Made by a program: the position numbers and the translations under genes | Notes under the pieces: model-generated | Told to the model about the DNA's origin: nothing | Databases searched by the model: none | What the model saw: the letters and a program-made list of their open reading frames with translations, nothing else | Shown here: piece by piece, positions 43,284 through 46,017 of the stretch | Layout: the number at the start of each line of letters is the position of its first letter | Position numbering within the stretch: position 1 is the first letter of the stretch | Virus record (IMG/VR): IMGVR_UViG_3300042311_000319 | Location: 1-46,017 of that record | Direction: 5' to 3' (one strand) | Source of the DNA: a virus | Length of the DNA stretch: 46,017 bases

Positions 43284-43666
43284 TAGTTACCTACCGTAGT
43301 AGCTACTTTTATATTTACTGTTCCGTACAACAAAGGAATTACATCAATTACAGTTGTTCCAGATGTTTTAATTAATTCTACATCATAGATGGCTTTACAT
43401 ACATTGTTTTCACTTGTTGCTTGTACATCAAAGTGATTCAATGCATTAGGGGGTATCTTAATTTCTACTTTCCCTGTAACGGCATCTACTATAACTACTT
43501 CCATATTAGTTAATGGAAACTTATCAGAATACTCAATCTTGATAGTTCCTTTGCCAATATACCCAGTTATATCAACTGGTACACCAAAACCATTTTTATA
43601 CTGTAATTCCAATTTAAAAGGACTTCCTTGTCTCACTATGAAATCGTATCTAGCTGCTTGGCTCAT
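43283..43666 (-). CDS. Small beta-sandwich protein, probable fiber attachment protein
   Basis: A 127-residue beta-rich protein (FIVRQGSPFKLELQYKN, DITGYIGKGTIKIEYSDKF, VTGKVEIKI). The pattern of a hydrophobic start, D-I-T-G-Y and alternating strands is typical of small adaptors that hold tail fibers or baseplate proteins. Its gene is directly upstream of the fiber gene with a one-base overlap. It has AAAGG before the ATG and overlaps the holin-like gene by four bases. Confidence 0.65.
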   Translation of the reverse strand: MSQAARYDFIVRQGSPFKLELQYKNGFGVPVDITGYIGKGTIKIEYSDKFPLTNMEVVIVDAVTGKVEIKIPPNALNHFDVQATSENNVCKAIYDVELIKTSGTTVIDVIPLLYGTVNIKVATTVGN

Positions 43667-44082
43667 TTTGTAATACCTTTAATTTTTTCATATGTTCTGA
43701 ATCCACCTAAACCAAGTAAACAAAACACTAATTCCATCAGTGCATCATTTGGGATTTTAGGTAAATCTACTTCTGGGATACCAGATAGTACTGTGATCCA
43801 TATGACAATAGGTTGAATTAAGAATGACCAAGCAAGACCTACACCGCAGACCCATCCAATAAATGGACGCCAACCAGCTACAAAAATACTGCTGTGCTTT
43901 GCTTCTTCTGTATTGACTGCCATTTGTGATCTGTCTGCTTCAAACAACATTTGAAGCTCTACAAGTGCATCTTGTTTTTCTTGCTTCAGCAGCTCTACCT
44001 TGGCTTGTGCTGCTGCATCTTTATCTGGAATGATCTTATCCAATAAGTTCATTACTGGGCCAATCAGGAGCGTTAGACTCAT
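43663..44082 (-). CDS. 3TM holin-like membrane protein
   Basis: ATG 44082 is chosen since GAGGG lies upstream (the longer form from 44145 would include a non-conserved leader). The 139-residue protein begins with a hydrophobic helix (about 2-17), has a charged helix (KDAAAQAKVELLKQEKQD), and then FVAGWRPFIGWVCGVGLAWSF, the typical W-R-P-F/G-W element of 3TM holins of the GTA_holin_3TM type, followed by a last helix near residues 110-128. Such holins permeabilise the inner membrane to release endolysin. It overlaps the next gene by four bases. Confidence 0.82.
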   Translation of the reverse strand: MSLTLLIGPVMNLLDKIIPDKDAAAQAKVELLKQEKQDALVELQMLFEADRSQMAVNTEEAKHSSIFVAGWRPFIGWVCGVGLAWSFLIQPIVIWITVLSGIPEVDLPKIPNDALMELVFCLLGLGGFRTYEKIKGITK

Positions 44083-44101
44083 GGTATATCCCTCATATGA
44101 A

Positions 44102-44314
44102 TTATGGTTTTTGATCTTGTTTAGCTTGTTCTTTGAAGACAGCAAATCTGATTACTGCTAGATCTTGCTGGAGTTGGCCCAATGTCTGAACCATGGATTT
44201 GATACTTTCACGCATCTCTTCTCTTTCTGCTGCATCACGATTCTTGTCAAAGAAGAACCATGCCTGTACCAGTCCGATCAAGACTAAGATAATAGTGTTT
44301 TGGTCGATTTGCAT
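44102..44314 (-). CDS. Small membrane-anchored coiled-coil protein, 70 aa
   Basis: A hydrophobic helix (about residues 7-22, ILVLIGLVQAWFFF) is followed by a charged region with heptad pattern (REEMRESIKSMVQTLGQLQQ). This single-helix plus coiled-coil shape occurs in phage lysis accessory proteins such as inner-membrane spanins or antiholins, but no signature settles which. It lies directly upstream of the holin-like gene. Its ribosome binding site AAGGG (leftward, 44327-44323) is inside a hairpin stem (see 44324-44385). Confidence 0.65.
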   Translation of the reverse strand: MQIDQNTIILVLIGLVQAWFFFDKNRDAAEREEMRESIKSMVQTLGQLQQDLAVIRFAVFKEQAKQDQKP

Positions 44315-44323
44315 AATAAGAAC

Positions 44324-44385
44324 CCTTATTGCCTTGATTAATTTGTCCTCGTTAAATGTATCACAGGACGATCAAAGCAATAAGG
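44324..44385 (-). promoter_or_regulatory. Long hairpin covering the ribosome binding site of the 70-aa gene
   Basis: CCTTATTGC (44324-44332) pairs with GCAATAAGG (44377-44385) and TTGAT (44334-44338) with ATCAA (44371-44375), one mismatch between; GTCCT (44345-44349) pairs with AGGAC (44365-44369) at the top. The rightward sense is followed by ATTTTTTAA, so it could also terminate stray rightward transcription. Leftward, the AAGG of the next gene's binding site is base-paired. Confidence 0.72.
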
Positions 44386-44407
44386 ATTTTTTAATTTACC
44401 CGGTATT

Positions 44408-44803
44408 TTAAGCAGTTGCCTGAACTATCTTAATCTGACCTTTCTTTGGCAGTATTGATAAGAGGTTATCAAAAGTTGTTTTTGAGTTTGTTACATCTGG
44501 AATACTGTCAGTATCAACAAATTTGATACTATCACCTACTAAAATACAACCAAGTATTTGTTTAGTGTAATTGCCCGGATGAACCTGTATAGCATTTCTA
44601 TCTTCTACATAATTTAACCAAATCACATCAGAACCAGTACGAATAGATTTCTTGATATCATATTCATATGTCCCTTCTGGAATACAACTAATGTCTTTTG
44701 CATTGTCTTTCCAAGGCAGTTCTAAGGTAAAACACTTAAAACCAGCAATACTTAATACACCCCAAGTACAATCTTTTCTGTAACTTCTTTCTACTAAAAT
44801 CAT
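44408..44803 (-). CDS. DUF5675 family protein, lysis-associated candidate
   Basis: The 131-residue protein fits the DUF5675 pattern: VERSYRKDCTWGVLSI, TLELPWKDNAKDISCIPEGTY, then IQVHPGNYTKQILGCILVGD. Members are common in phage lysis and tail regions. The C-x-P-E-G-x-Y and HPGN elements recall cell-wall active folds, but I know of no proven activity. Its neighbours are a DUF1353 gene (four-base overlap, ATGA) and the small membrane and holin-like genes, so a role in cell wall or lysis is plausible. Confidence 0.78.
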   Translation of the reverse strand: MILVERSYRKDCTWGVLSIAGFKCFTLELPWKDNAKDISCIPEGTYEYDIKKSIRTGSDVIWLNYVEDRNAIQVHPGNYTKQILGCILVGDSIKFVDTDSIPDVTNSKTTFDNLLSILPKKGQIKIVQATA

Positions 44804-45144
44804 CTGTAATTACCTTTTCCGAATAATTTACATAAAGTGTAAGCAACGTAAGCTCTTACTACATTTACACCAAATAACAAACATGTATTATAAAATGCTT
44901 TGTCTGCTTCCTTTTTTGATCTTACAGCGTATATATACATCCAATCATGTAACACCGCTGCTTCAAACATACTCCCATCGGGGTTAGCCCAAGATTTTAA
45001 TAATCCTGAGCTAACACCATCTGTTTCAAACCCTTTTGGTACTTTTCCGTAAGGAGTTGACCAATCTTCGAGAAGTTTCCATTTATTCTTACTTAACCTT
45101 TCTATCCTTAATGATCCAAAATCATACTTCTTAAATTGGGCCAT
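44800..45144 (-). CDS. DUF1353 family protein
   Basis: The 114-residue protein shows the DUF1353 pattern: GKVPKGFETDGVS (canonical P-x-G-F-x-T-D-x-A-S), AAVLHDWMY with H-D, and KKEADKAFYNTCLLFG, with a hydrophobic end (VVRAYVAYTLCKLFGKG). The family is widespread in phages near lysis or tail genes and has no known function; the His-Asp, Asp and Glu could form an active or metal site. AAGGAAG precedes the ATG. The stop overlaps the DUF5675 gene start by four bases. Confidence 0.82.
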   Translation of the reverse strand: MAQFKKYDFGSLRIERLSKNKWKLLEDWSTPYGKVPKGFETDGVSSGLLKSWANPDGSMFEAAVLHDWMYIYAVRSKKEADKAFYNTCLLFGVNVVRAYVAYTLCKLFGKGNYR

Positions 45145-45158
45145 ATTACTTCCTTCTG

Positions 45159-45389
45159 TTACTCTTCTTCTGGAATATACAGTTTTGCTTGTTCTTTTGA
45201 TTCAAATCTATAATGGTAGACTTGATTATCAGGTACACCAAAAAATCCATGACTAGGTGAGTTAACTGTAATCAAAAACTCTTCAGCACCATCAATAGGC
45301 TGTAATGTATTTACATGCCACCCTTCTAACGCTATTGGTTCTTCTGGGTTTGTCATATCGTAGATTAAACCAATTTCACTAATATCCAT
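45159..45389 (-). CDS. Hypothetical acidic protein, 76 aa
   Basis: A small acidic beta-type protein (LEGWHVNTLQPIDGAEE, then FFGVPDNQVYHYRF) without motif or membrane segment. AGGTGG precedes the ATG, which lies inside the 3' end of the 102-residue gene (25-base overlap). It is probably real because of this coupling and its binding site, but no function can be given. Confidence 0.6.
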   Translation of the reverse strand: MDISEIGLIYDMTNPEEPIALEGWHVNTLQPIDGAEEFLITVNSPSHGFFGVPDNQVYHYRFESKEQAKLYIPEEE

Positions 45390-45673
45390 ACGCCACCTGT
45401 TGCAATGATTGGAAATAAAACATCAATAATACTATCTAAAGTCCAATGGTTTAATAAACCATAAGTCCCAGATACTTTAGTTGGGCCACCACCTTTGTAT
45501 TCGTGTTGAGCCATTTCACGAAATACATACCCAGTACAAGCGGCAATACCGCCCGCTAATACCCCATGCTCAACATTAAAGCCGTGAACATAATATAAAT
45601 ATGCAGCAAACACCAGCTGTAATCCAACTGATACAACTGCGTGTGCAATACCTGTTTTAATCATTGGTTTCAT
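45365..45673 (-). CDS. Membrane protein, 102 aa
   Basis: The protein has a helix at about residues 8-28 (IAHAVVSVGLQLVFAAYLYY), a second at about 33-50 (HGVLAGGIAACTGYVF) and a third at the C-terminus (about 83-101, VLFPIIATGGVWILVKL). A polar loop with KGGGPTK lies between. Its place in the holin/DUF region suggests a lysis-related or envelope function. AGGTGA precedes the ATG; its start overlaps the previous stop by four bases (ATGA). Confidence 0.7.
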   Translation of the reverse strand: MKPMIKTGIAHAVVSVGLQLVFAAYLYYVHGFNVEHGVLAGGIAACTGYVFREMAQHEYKGGGPTKVSGTYGLLNHWTLDSIIDVLFPIIATGGVWILVKLV

Positions 45674-46017
45674 AATTTCACCTGTTGTAACTCTGCTGCT
45701 GTTAATGCCCGTGGAATCATAGCAATTAGTTCAATGGTTCCGTTAATGCTTTCTGCACCAGCAAAAGCTGGACCGGAATTTCCTATCCCTAATTGCGTTA
45801 AATTAACTGGAGCTGCACCGGATGTATCGTTTAAAACAATTACACCATCTTCAGTAGCTAAGAATTGGTTTTCTTTCCAACTAAACGCAAAAACAGTTCT
45901 TTGCCCGTTAGCTTTTGGTGTTGTGTTTACTTGAGCAACGTTAGTTCCTCCAGCAATAACTAAATGTTGACTACCTGCATCTGCATTGTTTCTACGAATA
46001 ACAACTCGATTATTTGC
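45670..46017 (-). CDS. Lectin-like tail protein, C-terminal part (partial)
   Basis: An uninterrupted leftward frame of 115 residues enters from the right edge and ends at TGA 45672-45670. The end of the sequence (SINGTIELIAMIPRALTAAELQQVK) has the closing strand and helix typical of LamG/concanavalin A-like domains in phage tail proteins, where a final A-E-L-Q-x element is common. It is the second lectin-like protein of the window besides 1672-3132. The start and N-terminal part lie outside. ATGA links it to the 102-residue membrane gene. Confidence 0.72.
   Translation of the reverse strand, partial: ANNRVVIRRNNADAGSQHLVIAGGTNVAQVNTTPKANGQRTVFAFSWKENQFLATEDGVIVLNDTSGAAPVNLTQLGIGNSGPAFAGAESINGTIELIAMIPRALTAAELQQVKL

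Noticed and set aside
1-46017. Integrase, repressor/Cro pair, insertion sequence or prophage junction
   Set aside because: No recombinase signature, transposase, att-like duplication or host gene was seen; gene order is that of a lytic N4-type phage.

Overview
This window is an internal stretch of a strictly lytic podovirus genome of the N4 type (family Schitoviridae). The strongest evidence is the leftward gene order from 29466 to 40465: a 3309-residue virion RNA polymerase with all T7-type catalytic motifs, followed upstream by proteins of 547, 119, 695, 291, 184 (re-started), 482, 385, 125 and 712 residues. This matches one-for-one the N4 order gp50 (vRNAP), 51, 52, 53, 54, 55, 56 (major capsid protein), 57, 58, 59 (portal). 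The DNA is AT-rich and no host gene, tRNA, integrase, insertion sequence or CRISPR is visible. A Gram-negative host is likely from the phage family, but the sequence does not name it.

Layout. 1-1009: rightward small genes, including two putative membrane proteins, separated by a heavily structured intergenic RNA that ends in an intrinsic terminator. 1021-3787: a leftward island of four tail or decoration-type genes, including a lectin-like protein with ten 24-residue repeats, lying between rightward blocks. 3848-19547: the rightward middle block, with three small unknown genes, a MoxR-type AAA+ ATPase, its VWA partner, a helicase-like protein that has lost its ATPase motifs, family A DNA polymerase, ThyX, a RecB/Cas4-like nuclease, a primase-helicase, a RecA-like ATPase, the N4-type SSB, a RuvC-like resolvase and two small proteins. 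19537-46017: the leftward late block, with vRNAP and the other proteins packaged for ejection, the capsid genes, portal, tail fiber, a membrane/lysis-like cluster (3TM holin-like protein, small membrane protein, DUF5675, DUF1353) and finally a lectin-like tail protein cut by the window edge. The rightward and leftward blocks converge and overlap by 11 bases at 19537-19547.

How it works together (N4 knowledge plus inference): vRNAP is injected with the genome and transcribes early genes, which lie outside this window. The middle block makes the replisome and nucleotide/recombination enzymes. The SSB is expected to help host RNA polymerase transcribe the late leftward block. That block carries several intrinsic terminators between genes, which probably set protein ratios.

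Most interesting points: (1) an apparent zinc-metallopeptidase (gluzincin-like) motif set inside the C-terminal part of vRNAP; (2) a helicase-family protein with both Walker motifs destroyed but an intact reading frame; (3) a small four-cysteine reading frame directly after, and in frame with, the VWA stop codon, having a good ribosome binding site but no standard start; (4) a hairpin that hides the ribosome binding site of a small membrane gene in the lysis-like region; (5) a dense structured-RNA region at 278-409. Motif and family calls come from reading the sequence; no database search was run.
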